Assembly (NCBI RefSeq): GCF_016583565.1
Contig: NZ_NRRF01000054.1
Coordinates: forward strand, 1-32,490
Length of the DNA stretch: 32,490 nt
Direction of reading: 5' to 3'
Source of the DNA: Thiocystis violacea
Lineage (GTDB): Bacteria > Pseudomonadota > Gammaproteobacteria > Chromatiales > Chromatiaceae
The notes beneath the pieces were generated by a model. That model had not been told where the DNA came from. It ran no database searches and worked only from the letters and a program-made list of their open reading frames with translations. Below are positions 24,527 through 32,423 of this stretch, one piece after another (position 1 is the first letter of the stretch; each line of letters starts with the position of its first letter). The position numbers and the translations under genes were made by a program.

Positions 24527-27343
24527 ATGCACGACGCGCCAGACGCCGCTCGCGAACACTTCACCGTCCACCCTGTAGATTTCGATAATCTACCACCGGT
24601 CGACGACATGGAATTGGATTATCTGATTGAACCACTAAAAGATCAGTCGTTTACGCGGCTTGCAAAAACCCTTGGCATATCTATTTCGATCTTTGCTTCC
24701 GCTTTCGCGCTATTTGCTCTCTTCATGTTTGTGCCAACTGATAGCTTTGCGGGCTTTTTCGGTAAAGCCACCATAGCATTTCTTGGCTATATGTTATTTT
24801 TATCCATCATTGGTAATCTTCGCTTCTCTAGCTTATTTACCTTAGTCACCAAACTCTTTATTCCTGTTCTTTTTATACTATTAATCATAGGCACCAACGA
24901 CTCTCATCTATCTTGGCTTCTACTCCTCTTTATCAGCATCGTCTTTCTTCTATATCTTTCCCGCCAGGTTAATTTATTCCTAATGGACACAGTTTCGCGA
25001 TACGCTGACGTGAACAAAGACGTAAAGCAAAAACGTCCGGTGATAAAGCCATTTCTCCAGGTGAGGACGGTCGTCGCAATCGCCGCTTTAGTAACAGTGA
25101 TAGGAATTACTAACTACATCGTTGAGGGCCATTTTCATGTATACATTCATGCCCTGGTTTTCTTTTGCTTACTAGCCGCTGCTGCTGGGTTAGCCATCAA
25201 AAGAAGCCGTCTTTTACCAGAAAAGTACTGGAGCATCTCTATAAAATCCTTCTTGCTATGGATATATGGTCTTCGTTTTGATAGCTCTTATGCCCCTGGT
25301 GCATACCAGCCTGCCGTTAAACATTCACACCGAGTTTTCTTAACGTTCGTTGCCGTTTTTTTTATATCGATAGTCATAACACCGGCAACACGTTATTTTG
25401 CTTTGATCTATCACATGCCACCATTAGAACCATTTTCTGAAATATTTTTCGATATGCAATCGAAAACCAATTATGACGGCACCTTCAGTGCGTGGTTTTC
25501 AGAAAAGCTAAAAACAGATATTCCGCCACCAAACGATCTTAGAGAAATACCCTATGTACTTAGCACTCCTGAGCAGCAGGATGCGTATCTTAAAAGATAT
25601 AAAAATTGGCAAGATGCGAATTTTGCGTCTTTTCTGGAAAATGTTCCATTAGGGTACTTAATATTTACCATCGATTTGGCGTTCAAAAAAAATATTGGAT
25701 TTCTTATTTTTGGTTTATTTTCTCTAGCAGCATGCCTCATCGTTCCTTTGATAGCCACATGTATATTTATAAGCTACTTTTTACCCTGGAACGATCGACG
25801 GTTTCTGGAGTATACGGACAAGATAAAGAAGCAAACGCTAACGGCCGATGTTTGGGAACGGCATGTCAGCAGATTGCAAAACTCAAAAGATAAGATTGAG
25901 AGAAATCACATCTTTGTCGGAGAGCATCATCCCTCTGGTATCCCGATACTGATGGACAGTTCGGTGTTGTCAGGCCACGCCTATATCTCTGGAGATACCG
26001 AATCGGGAAAAACCGCCCTCGGAATGATACCTCTTATGACTCAGTTAATGAGAATGACCAAGGCGCGGAACCAAGATTGGGGCGAGAAAAAAGCGAGCTT
26101 CGTCATTCTCGACCTGAAAGGAGATAACGTATTTTTTCAAACGGCGCAGCAGGAAGCCAGAGACGCGGGGCTGCCGTTTCTATGGTTTACACCAGAAATG
26201 GGTTACTCGTCTTATATCTTTAACCCGTTACAACAACGGGCGCATAAAGCGCTTTCCAAGATGGCGCAAGCGGAGATGCAACTCTCGGCGTTATCGTTAG
26301 ATCACGGAACTGGGTATGGTAAAAGTTTTTATTCCAGACAAGCACGCGTATGGCTATATCGCGCAATATCTGGAGATTTACCTGATGAGGTAACTAAGAA
26401 CCACAAGAATCCTGAAACATTTGGAGATTTAAGGGATCTAGCAGTGGAATTTGAACGTATGAAGAATATCGATCGCTACGAGAAAGAAAACATCGCGGAG
26501 CTAACGTCGGTATTGAAAACATTAGAGGGATTCGTTCAACTCAATGAGATACCAGAAGACCCAGAAACTCAGACAATTGAGTTCTCCGATGTCGTGCAAC
26601 AGCCGCATGTTATCTATTTCTGGCTACCTGCGGTCATTAACGCCTCCAGTGTGCGCGAAATAGGAAAACTGGCGCTCTACAGCCTGCTAGCGGCTGCGTA
26701 TCAGCAACACCGAAGTGGGAAGGAGCAGATAACAACTTATTGCTTTATAGACGAGTTTCAGCGGATTGCGACAGAAAACTTCAAAGTGGTCATGCAACAA
26801 GCGCGATCCATGAAAATCCCGATGATTCTCAGCAGCCAAACACCTTCTGATCTTCGGGAAGACACTAATGATATTTTTCCGACAGTGCAAGGTAATACAA
26901 GAATGTGGCATACATTCGGAACCAGTGACTTATACCACGGACACTTAGTCATGGAATCCTCCGGTGAAGTAGCGCGGGTTCTTCGTGGATGGAGCCGTAC
27001 GAGCGGTACAGCAGGTGGAACAAACACAGAGTCGTTTCAGGAAATTATACGGCCTAGGCTATCGAAGAATCATCTGTTGGAAATGACAGATGATGAGTTC
27101 GGCGGCGTATTCCAACTTAAAAAGGGGGCGGGTTACTCAAGATACTTTGGCTATCCCATGATCGTGCGCTCCGGATACTCGATGTCCTGGGAGGAGTACC
27201 AAGCGCGGGCAAGCCGCCCCTGGCCAGACGGAGATCGGCACACCGTGACCACCACAGTGAACGACAGTGTGAGAGAAAGGCAAGAAAGACGGAAAAGCAG
27301 AAGACAGAACAGAAAGAAGCAGGGCTCTAGTGAGTCCATGTGA
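24527..27343 (+). CDS. Orphan TraD/VirD4-like coupling ATPase with large membrane domain
   Basis: 938 aa with AGGAG 7 nt before ATG 24527. The first ~425 residues hold about eight hydrophobic segments (for example around 52-70, 80-97, 103-123, 129-144, 182-199, 207-224, 270-289 and 391-421), far more than the two in classical coupling proteins. The cytoplasmic ATPase has Walker A GDTESGKT near residue 489 (K495), an ILDLKGDN strand, Walker B CFIDEFQRI (D742, E743), and the conserved SSQTPSDLRE helix, as in TraD/TraG proteins. These pump DNA or proteins into a type IV secretion channel. No relaxase or mating-pair genes are present, so it must serve channels supplied in trans or have another role. 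Confidence 0.88.
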   Translation: MHDAPDAAREHFTVHPVDFDNLPPVDDMELDYLIEPLKDQSFTRLAKTLGISISIFASAFALFALFMFVPTDSFAGFFGKATIAFLGYMLFLSIIGNLRFSSLFTLVTKLFIPVLFILLIIGTNDSHLSWLLLLFISIVFLLYLSRQVNLFLMDTVSRYADVNKDVKQKRPVIKPFLQVRTVVAIAALVTVIGITNYIVEGHFHVYIHALVFFCLLAAAAGLAIKRSRLLPEKYWSISIKSFLLWIYGLRFDSSYAPGAYQPAVKHSHRVFLTFVAVFFISIVITPATRYFALIYHMPPLEPFSEIFFDMQSKTNYDGTFSAWFSEKLKTDIPPPNDLREIPYVLSTPEQQDAYLKRYKNWQDANFASFLENVPLGYLIFTIDLAFKKNIGFLIFGLFSLAACLIVPLIATCIFISYFLPWNDRRFLEYTDKIKKQTLTADVWERHVSRLQNSKDKIERNHIFVGEHHPSGIPILMDSSVLSGHAYISGDTESGKTALGMIPLMTQLMRMTKARNQDWGEKKASFVILDLKGDNVFFQTAQQEARDAGLPFLWFTPEMGYSSYIFNPLQQRAHKALSKMAQAEMQLSALSLDHGTGYGKSFYSRQARVWLYRAISGDLPDEVTKNHKNPETFGDLRDLAVEFERMKNIDRYEKENIAELTSVLKTLEGFVQLNEIPEDPETQTIEFSDVVQQPHVIYFWLPAVINASSVREIGKLALYSLLAAAYQQHRSGKEQITTYCFIDEFQRIATENFKVVMQQARSMKIPMILSSQTPSDLREDTNDIFPTVQGNTRMWHTFGTSDLYHGHLVMESSGEVARVLRGWSRTSGTAGGTNTESFQEIIRPRLSKNHLLEMTDDEFGGVFQLKKGAGYSRYFGYPMIVRSGYSMSWEEYQARASRPWPDGDRHTVTTTVNDSVRERQERRKSRRQNRKKQGSSESM

Positions 27344-27346
27344 AAA

Positions 27347-27384
27347 GGCCGTCGTCACTACCGATCGCGGTAGTGACGACGGCC
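27347..27384. terminator. Strong stem-loop after the coupling-protein gene
   Basis: A perfect 16-bp stem (GGCCGTCGTCACTACC at 27347-27362 with 27369-27384) and a 6-nt loop begin 3 nt after the stop codon. The stem is very stable but is followed by CGGTCAGG rather than T residues, so it may act as a terminator or as an mRNA 3'-end stabiliser. Confidence 0.75.
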
Positions 27385-27827
27385 CGGTCAGGTCCGCAGC
27401 AGACGGAATAAATGGAGGTTTTTTCCGTCTCGGTGGAGGGGATGGGATTGATCACTGCGTGATGGATAGCTAGACTTGGCACTGCAACCACGAATTTTGC
27501 TCCTGCCCCTGCCTCCTGAGAGGTCGCCTCGTGCGGTCCCAGGTAGCAACCGGCGGGACAAATGGCCTAGCCAGCCAGCGCTCAGGGAGCGCATAACCGG
27601 CTACCCGGCATCGAGGAGACGATCTGCCACAATGCTGGGTGCTGGTCCGGAAAGTGCCGCTGGGCGGCCTTATGGACCAACTAAAGACACCGTATCAGTC
27701 CTCGGCATGACCTCCAGGTTCCAGCCGTGGATGGCGAAAATCCGCCACCTTCAGGTTCTCATGACTCATCAAAAACCTACTTGCCCACGGGCAAACTAGG
27801 CGGGTCATAAACACTTACCAAACGAAT
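27385..27827. other. 443-bp gene-free stretch with hairpins before the integrase
   Basis: No convincing gene. Hairpins include GGTAGC/GCTACC flanking GCGCTC-AGG-GAGCGC (stem 27579-27593), TGGCG/CGCCA near 27730-27745, and TTGCCC-AC-GGGCAA (27781-27794), which sits 34 bp before the integrase start. Lying between a coupling protein and a tyrosine recombinase, the stretch could hold an oriT or a recombination site; no known nick consensus was recognised. Confidence 0.4.
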
Positions 27828-28727
27828 TTGCGAGACCTGAACTACGAGCTGAAACAGCTCATGAAACGCAATCGGGACGGAAGCCATGCCACGCAGGCGA
27901 ACCGTCACCGTATGCTCCAGCAGGTGGCCAACCAGCTTCATGAGCTTGGCTACAAGAAGATGCACGCCTCGGATTTAAAAGGGCGGCATGTCCAGGCTCT
28001 CGTGGAGCGCTGGACACGCGAGGAGATTGCACCGGCATCAATCAAGAACCGCATGTCAGCACTGCGCTGGTGGGCCGAGAAAGTCGGCCGCTCCTCCGTC
28101 ATCGCGAGAGAAAACGCCCATTACGGAATTCCCGACAGAACCTATGTCACGAACAAATCCAAGGCGCAAACAGTTTCAGAAGAGGCGCTCTCGAAGGTAA
28201 AAGACCCCTTCGTGGCCATGTCGCTGGAGTTACAAAGTGCCTTCGGTCTACGGCGGGAGGAAGCAATTAAGTTTGTCCCGAGCTACGCGGACAAGGGCGA
28301 TTTAATTTGCTTGAAAGCAAGCTGGACCAAGGGCGGCCGTGAGCGGGAGATTCCAATTCGTAATGCCAAGCAAAGAGAGGTTCTCGATAGAGCCCATAAG
28401 CTCGCCGGGCGTGGCTCACTGATTCCGCAATCTCGCACCTATATCCAACATCTGAAAGTCTATGAACGCCACACGGCAAACGCGGGACTTTCAAAGATGC
28501 ATGGGCTTCGTCACGAATACGCACAAACCCGCTACCAAGAAATCACGGATGAATTAGCAAAAGAAAGAGGGCTCTCCTCTGGCTGGTCTGCCCCTGCCGC
28601 TGGAGGTCCAGAAAAAAAGAAACTCTCCGCATTACAAAAATCGATCGATCTCGACGCAAGAGCGAAGGTTTCTCTCGAATTAGGTCACGAGAGAACGCAA
28701 ATCACATCAGTGTATCTCGGAAGCTAA
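27828..28727 (+). CDS. Tyrosine recombinase, integrase-domain protein
   Basis: 299 aa from TTG 27828. The rare start is chosen because relatives as I recall them begin with M-R-x-LNYELKQL; the first ATG is 11 codons later. The N-terminal SAM-like domain is about 15-110 (HATQANRHRMLQ, SIKNRMSALRWWAEKVG). The catalytic set is Arg142 in AFGLRREEAIK, H225/R228 in MHGLRHEYAQ, H287 in ELGHERTQIT, and Tyr296 four residues from the end. This short integrase family is common on plasmids and conjugative elements. It may act at the hairpin site upstream. A stem-loop separates it from the convergent small gene. Confidence 0.9.
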   Translation: MRDLNYELKQLMKRNRDGSHATQANRHRMLQQVANQLHELGYKKMHASDLKGRHVQALVERWTREEIAPASIKNRMSALRWWAEKVGRSSVIARENAHYGIPDRTYVTNKSKAQTVSEEALSKVKDPFVAMSLELQSAFGLRREEAIKFVPSYADKGDLICLKASWTKGGREREIPIRNAKQREVLDRAHKLAGRGSLIPQSRTYIQHLKVYERHTANAGLSKMHGLRHEYAQTRYQEITDELAKERGLSSGWSAPAAGGPEKKKLSALQKSIDLDARAKVSLELGHERTQITSVYLGS

Positions 28728-28760
28728 AAAAACCCGGCAGAAGCGAGATGCTTCTGACGG
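28727..28760 (-). terminator. Rho-independent terminator for the leftward small-gene operon
   Basis: On the minus strand a stem of CCCG plus CAGAAGC (plus-strand arms 28738-28744 and 28750-28756, loop GAGAT) is followed directly by seven T residues (28733-28727). This is a classical terminator placed just after the 61-aa gene. It may also shield the convergent integrase transcript. Confidence 0.85.
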
Positions 28761-28768
28761 GGCGGATT

Positions 28769-28954
28769 CTATTGAATATTCGTTCTAATCGCCGAAACGA
28801 ACTTCCGTTGATTAGGCGTCAGTTCTGGCGATAGGGCTAACTGAATCAACCCAAAAAAAATCACCAGTATTCCTAACCACTTCAGCACACTCCAACGAAA
28901 CGCCAATTGACGTTCTAACAAGTTCCGTTTATATATAAAATTCCGTTTATACAT
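28769..28954 (-). CDS. Small single-pass membrane protein
   Basis: 61 aa. A basic N-terminus (MYKRNFIYKRNLLERQ) precedes one hydrophobic helix, WLGILVIFFGLIQLAL, then a polar tail. The start codon region contains two copies of TATAAACGGAA in tandem. A dyad AAGGATATACGTCCTT (28955-28970) lies just before the start and includes the only ribosome-binding-like AAGGA. The gene ends before a good terminator, which supports it being real. I do not recognise it. It could be a regulatory or toxin-like membrane peptide. Confidence 0.55.
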   Translation of the reverse strand: MYKRNFIYKRNLLERQLAFRWSVLKWLGILVIFFGLIQLALSPELTPNQRKFVSAIRTNIQ

Positions 28955-29021
28955 AAGGATATACGTCCTTGTATAAAGCCCAGGGAGTCCGTGAAGACTT
29001 TGGCCCTGAGCTTGTTTTTAT

Positions 29022-29453
29022 TTAGCTGATAGCCGCGAGGCTTTCAGCTGCTCTTGCCTCTCTCGCATACCACGAGAGGGGCGCTTTTCCGACGAAAGTG
29101 CAGTCTTTTTCAACCGCGAGTATCGCCGCATCGACTTGCTTTCCGTTTTCCGTGCATATTGGCACTTCAACATTCAGCTCCCAAAGCTCTGGAAGCCAAA
29201 CACTGCCAAGCTCGGGAAACCCCATCCCCAGATCAGCAAGCCCAAAGGCAATGCGCTCATCTTGAGGATCAAGCTCCGTCAAGAGCCATGTGGCCCTCGT
29301 GCCTGGGAGAAAGAGCTTCGCCACTGGCCAAAAGTCTGGCTCAGCGTCTGTCCCTTTCTTTGGCTCCATCTCCTGACCATTGGCTAAAAGCCTTTGGTAT
29401 GCCTCAGCACCTAGTATTTGCCGCGTCCATTTGCGGCATGTTCCCTTATCCAT
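29022..29453 (-). CDS. DUF2958-family plasmid protein
   Basis: 143 aa. The segments LLANGQE, PVAKLFLPGTRATWLLTELD and IAFGLADLGMGFPELGSVWL are the hallmark of DUF2958, a family common on plasmids and integrative elements with no established function. Start ATG 29453 follows GGAGAATCGGGAT. It lies 14 nt after the 84-aa gene, so the two are probably one operon. Confidence 0.9.
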   Translation of the reverse strand: MDKGTCRKWTRQILGAEAYQRLLANGQEMEPKKGTDAEPDFWPVAKLFLPGTRATWLLTELDPQDERIAFGLADLGMGFPELGSVWLPELWELNVEVPICTENGKQVDAAILAVEKDCTFVGKAPLSWYAREARAAESLAAIS

Positions 29454-29467
29454 ATCCCGATTCTCCT

Positions 29468-29722
29468 TTATTCGGGGTCCTTACTAAAACGCTTGTAGAG
29501 AGTCTCTCCAAGCGCTCGAAGAAGACCAACAAGGTCTTCTGTCCTTAACTGCCGGGCGATCATCCTGACCACCTGGCTACGCACCCATAACCTCTTGTCA
29601 TAGAGTTCTTGTGAAACTCCCGGAAGCCCGTGGTAGGCCCACAAGCATTCAAGGTCATCAAGCGCGTTCACAATGTCACCTGCGAGCATCTCTGCTTGCT
29701 GGTGACGATCTGCATCATCCAT
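29468..29722 (-). CDS. Hypothetical 84-aa protein
   Basis: A small acidic, apparently all-helical protein with no recognised motif; its segments include QQAEMLAGDIVNALDDLECL and RTEDLVGLLRALGETLYKRF. A GAGGTGAG ribosome-binding site lies immediately upstream of ATG 29722, and it is followed by the DUF2958 gene after 14 nt. The good translation signal and operon position support it as a real gene. Confidence 0.65.
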   Translation of the reverse strand: MDDADRHQQAEMLAGDIVNALDDLECLWAYHGLPGVSQELYDKRLWVRSQVVRMIARQLRTEDLVGLLRALGETLYKRFSKDPE

Positions 29723-30103
29723 GTCTCACCTCATCGTTCCTTGGTTCATCCTCGACCGGCTCCTCGCCCCTCCGGCCAGGGGGTGTGCAATGCCTTCCCC
29801 AGGAAGGCGTACCCTATGAACAGCTCAACGCGGACCTTCCACGTCTTAGGGCAGCACAGACAAAACTGAATGATAAAAATTGAGTGTTGAAGTCGGGATT
29901 GCGCGTTGCATCAATGGAAAAAGTATAGGCCAAGATTTTTTTTTCTAGGCAAGAGGTGCGGTCTCCAGGTAGAGTCGAAATGTCACCAATGTGTGTACCA
30001 CATGGTTGATACTTTCGAGCGTTAGCAACACTCCTGGCAAACCTGGCCTCACCAGCCAGGCTAAGGGCGTGGGGGTAGCTTCCCACGGCGTGTTGTGCGC
30101 GTA
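29723..30103. other. Gene-free stretch upstream of domain V, probable intron remnant
   Basis: No gene is visible. It holds a GCCTTCC/GGAAGGC hairpin (about 29791-29808), a T9 tract (29937-29945), a CTGGC/GCCAG hairpin (about 30043-30059) and a GTGGG/CCCAC hairpin (about 30069-30086) directly before the group II domain V. It is too short for a full intron with a reverse transcriptase ORF, so any intron here is ORF-less or truncated. The left part probably contains the promoter of the leftward operon. Confidence 0.4.
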
Positions 30104-30137
30104 GAGCCGGATGCATCGAGAGGTGCTTGTCCGGTTC
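30104..30137 (+). ncRNA. Group II intron domain V
   Basis: Exactly 34 nt with the canonical fold. The lower helix pairs 30104-30111 (GAGCCGGA) with 30130-30137 (TCCGGTTC) and includes the AGC catalytic triad with its G-U wobble. A 2-nt bulge follows, then a 5-bp upper helix (GCATC with GGTGC) closed by a GAGA tetraloop. This is the most conserved part of group II introns. A domain VI-like stem with unpaired A (about 30141-30162) follows. No intron-encoded protein is present upstream, so this is a remnant or a stand-alone domain. Confidence 0.85.
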
Positions 30138-30185
30138 GACGGAGGCTCGCCGGTCTAATCCTTCGGATACCGATTTTGGTTTTTC
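30138..30185 (+). ncRNA. Domain VI-like stem and UUCG hairpin after domain V
   Basis: AGGCT/GGTCT (30143-30155) can pair around CGCC, leaving unpaired A residues at 30157-30158 before CC, as a branch-point A would be. An overlapping alternative fold, ATCC-TTC-GGAT with GGT/ACC outside it, is followed by T-rich GATTTTGGTTTTT and could act as a terminator. The two folds exclude each other. The 3' intron end is not certain. Confidence 0.45.
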
Positions 30186-30249
30186 ACAACATCATAGCGA
30201 GGTTTTCTCCCGATTTTTCCAAACTCCCGAAGAGTAATCCCGGCGTTCG

Positions 30250-31352
30250 ATCCGATGGGGTTGTGGGCGCGATCGGCAACGATGGCGCTGGTGGGCTGGG
30301 GCGACGGAGAAAAACCTTGCTCTGCCCTCTTCATCGAGGCGTTGCAAGGCTGTGGTGTTTGGAAGCGGGTGAAGCGCGCTTTGGCGTGTGTAATCCCGTC
30401 ATGGGGGTCCGGGCCGTTACCGGTTCGTTCAACCATGCTGGCGCGGGGAACTCCTGGCGTGGCAACACGCGGGACCGGGCTGAGACCAAGCCCGGGTATC
30501 CGCCTAAACAGCGGAACGCGAATAGCTCAACCGTGAAAGGCGCGTAAGCGCTTGCCAGTAAGCTCAGCACGAGACGGTGCCGAACGGCGAACGGTTTTTG
30601 GGGATGGGTAAGCTGACGCTTCTAGGTTCGGTCGGCTGAAATCTCGATCATCGGATCGAGGAAACTATGCCGTAGCGGGAGCTACGGACATACCTCAAAG
30701 ACTTGGGTCATGAAACCCTAGCGACGTGACGTTCTGAGCAAACTTCATCACTAATCCGGGAATCACTATAGCAGCCGGTCTAGCCGCCGGTGCCTAAGAC
30801 TGTCACTTAGGTGCTTAAAACGCTGTAGTGAGGGAGTGTGTCCTGAGTAGAAGCAAGCGGAAAGGATGCGCAACCACTATGGATTGCGCAACGACAACTA
30901 AAGAACCTAGTAGGCAAAAGAGCATCTGTCCTCACAGGACTGGCTTTTGATGCTGCTAGATTCTCTCCGCTTGGCGATGTTCGCGGCAAGGCAGTCGCGG
31001 CTCGTTCTTTACGCTACCGGGTGGTGCCGTAGCGGCGATGACGAAAGGGACGACGCGCTTTTTAGCGCTCGAAAGTATCTGGGCGCAGTATCAAGCGTGG
31101 GGCCACTATAGCCCCCAACGCTTGAGCTGCACCTTGTCCTTGGCTGGGCCGTTCATGTGGCTTGATGAGATGTCCTTTGGCGAGGAAATCTCATCAGGCA
31201 ACCTAAATGCTAGCGAGGTAGTCTATAGGCAAAACATGGTTTGTCTAAAGGTATTCGGCAAGGTTTGTTCATTAAATGACTCAAGGTTTCAGGTTGCCTC
31301 TTGAGGTTCGTTTCAATGGTTAGGCTTTCGAGATTGTGCCAAAAACAATCTC
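30250..31352 (+). ncRNA. Candidate large structured RNA (about 1.1 kb) leading into the 224-aa ORF
   Basis: The stretch has no convincing gene but is dense with compact stems. They include CCTTGC/GCAAGG (30315-30349), GCGTG-GCAA-CACGC (30457-30470), CCGGGCT/AGCCCGG (30475-30495), GCGC-GTAA-GCGC (30540-30551), CTCGATC/GATCGAG (30643-30660), CCGTAGC-GGGA-GCTACGG (30670-30687), TGCGCAA/TTGCGCA (30867-30890), CGCTA/TAGCG (31012-31034), CAAGCGT plus GGGGC with partners (31092-31124), GATGAGAT/ATCTCATC (31164-31195) and GAGATTGT/ACAATCTC (31330-31352). Three loops are GNRA tetraloops. A long-range pairing (31197-31204 with 31291-31298) is also possible. I cannot assign a known RNA class. Boundaries are approximate. 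Confidence 0.6.
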
Positions 31353-31387
31353 TCACCTGAGTGGAAAACATGGAGGACAATGGCGCT

Positions 31388-32062
31388 ATGGAATACCAGT
31401 GTAAAGCGATGTCAGTGGAAGGATTTATTCAACAACTGGCCGTCTGCTACGTTGGAAGGGGTTACTGGTTTTACGTGGAAGGATGGATACCCGAAACCAA
31501 GAGTCCGGAAGCCGTCGATGAAAAGCTTATCGAAAAGTACGGCATTGACCTGTCGAAATATCAGCGCTGTCGAAGGAAACGTGCCGGATATGCAAACATG
31601 CAATACATCCGCTCTGGCCGCTACTTTCTACTCCTTGCGACCCATGGCGTGCATGATTTTTTTGAGGAAGAAGCCGGGAATATCAAGGATGTCAGACGAA
31701 GGCCGATCAAATATGGCGGTTATTCCGTCTCCTACTCCAATCAGACCGCAAGCGTCAGAATCGAGCAGGACACCTACAAGGACCTTCGTGCCTACTTCCT
31801 GGAGATGGCCGTAAAACGCTCTAAAAAGGCCCTGGAGCGGGATTTTCGGAGCCTGCCCTTGGAACCTTACGCACCGGTCCGACGGCAGCTCTGGTCCCTG
31901 TTTAGGCTGACGAGCGCCAAACGAAAGACAGCCGCCCTCCCCTCTCTCGATCCTTCATGCCTCCGGCTGAAGCGGAAAATCTACAAACCCTTCGAGAAGA
32001 TACCGCCTATCCTGGAAAAACCCGAGCAGGATACCGCTAATAAAATAATACAAACAGTATAA
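31388..32062 (+). CDS. Conserved-looking basic protein of unknown function downstream of the structured RNA
   Basis: 224 aa from ATG 31388 (start MEYQCKAMSVEGFIQQLAVC); GTG 31361 and ATG 31370 are in frame, and GGAGG at 31372-31376 precedes 31388 by 11 nt. The protein has a compact N-terminal part with aromatic strands (GYWFYVEGWIPE, GRYFLLLATHG), a basic RCRRKRAG patch suited to RNA or DNA binding, and PLEPYAPVRRQLWSLFRL in the C-terminal third. It has no membrane segment and no known catalytic motif. From memory it resembles a recurrent uncharacterised family, which I could not check. Its placement directly after about 1.1 kb of structured RNA on the same strand suggests an RNA-protein unit. 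Confidence 0.8.
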   Translation: MEYQCKAMSVEGFIQQLAVCYVGRGYWFYVEGWIPETKSPEAVDEKLIEKYGIDLSKYQRCRRKRAGYANMQYIRSGRYFLLLATHGVHDFFEEEAGNIKDVRRRPIKYGGYSVSYSNQTASVRIEQDTYKDLRAYFLEMAVKRSKKALERDFRSLPLEPYAPVRRQLWSLFRLTSAKRKTAALPSLDPSCLRLKRKIYKPFEKIPPILEKPEQDTANKIIQTV

Positions 32063-32084
32063 ACGATATATACGATATTTCGAC
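32040..32084. promoter_or_regulatory. AT-rich plasmid-type operator region before the small membrane gene
   Basis: ATAATACAAACAGTAT and the following ACGATATATACGATAT resemble the CGATACAAA-type half-sites around kfrA and parA. The element spans the end of the 224-aa ORF and the short gap to ATG 32085. It marks the return to plasmid backbone and is a probable operator for the next gene. Confidence 0.45.
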
Positions 32085-32423
32085 ATGATCACGCACAGAT
32101 TCAGGTCCGCGATCCGTTCTACCTTGGCAATGCTCCTGGGGCTAACCGCCTGGCTCGTACCGATGACGTGGGTGTGGCTGTTCCTTCCTGACTACCGGGA
32201 CGGAGTTGCATGGGCGCTTGCGCGCGGATGCTTGAATCCGCTGGTGTCCACCCTTGAGCACCTGGGCGAGCAAGCACCCTGGGTCTGGATCACCTCGCTC
32301 GGCTTTGGCGTGGCCGGATGGCTGGCTCAACACCCCCGAATGCGTGGGCTGCCCTACGCCCTTCTGGCCTTCCCCGCAAGCGTGCTGGTGTTGCGGCTTT
32401 ACATGGCCATCAACCACGCCTAG
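32085..32423 (+). CDS. Small multi-pass membrane protein
   Basis: 112 aa with three hydrophobic helices: about residues 13-32 (LAMLLGLTAWLVPMTWVWLF), about 66-80 (WVWITSLGFGVAGWL) and about 89-107 (LPYALLAFPASVLVLRLYMA). The loops are short and the N-terminus is basic (MITHRFRSAIR), so it should sit in the inner membrane. It lies between AT-rich operator-like repeats and the kfrA region, which suggests a backbone role such as transfer or surface exclusion, but I do not recognise the family. Its 3' part is duplicated at the window start by the assembly overlap. Confidence 0.75.
   Translation: MITHRFRSAIRSTLAMLLGLTAWLVPMTWVWLFLPDYRDGVAWALARGCLNPLVSTLEHLGEQAPWVWITSLGFGVAGWLAQHPRMRGLPYALLAFPASVLVLRLYMAINHA

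Noticed and set aside
29781..30103. Full group II intron starting at GTGTGC (about 29782)
   Set aside because: The 5' hexamer fits loosely, but the length (about 380 nt to domain V) is too short for a complete domain I-IV set, and no conserved domain I elements were recognised.
30155..30570. Three frames of 79-93 codons on both strands in the RNA region
   Set aside because: They overlap each other and several stem-loops, lack ribosome-binding sites and have low-complexity, unlikely protein sequence.
30641..30720. tRNA-like or riboswitch-like cloverleaf
   Set aside because: Adjacent 7-bp stems suggested a tRNA-like fold, but there is no acceptor stem, T-loop consensus or anticodon arm in register.
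31038..31304. 88-codon plus-strand frame ahead of the 224-aa gene
   Set aside because: Covers at least four stems of the RNA candidate, has no clear ribosome-binding site and resembles no protein; a leader peptide cannot be fully excluded.
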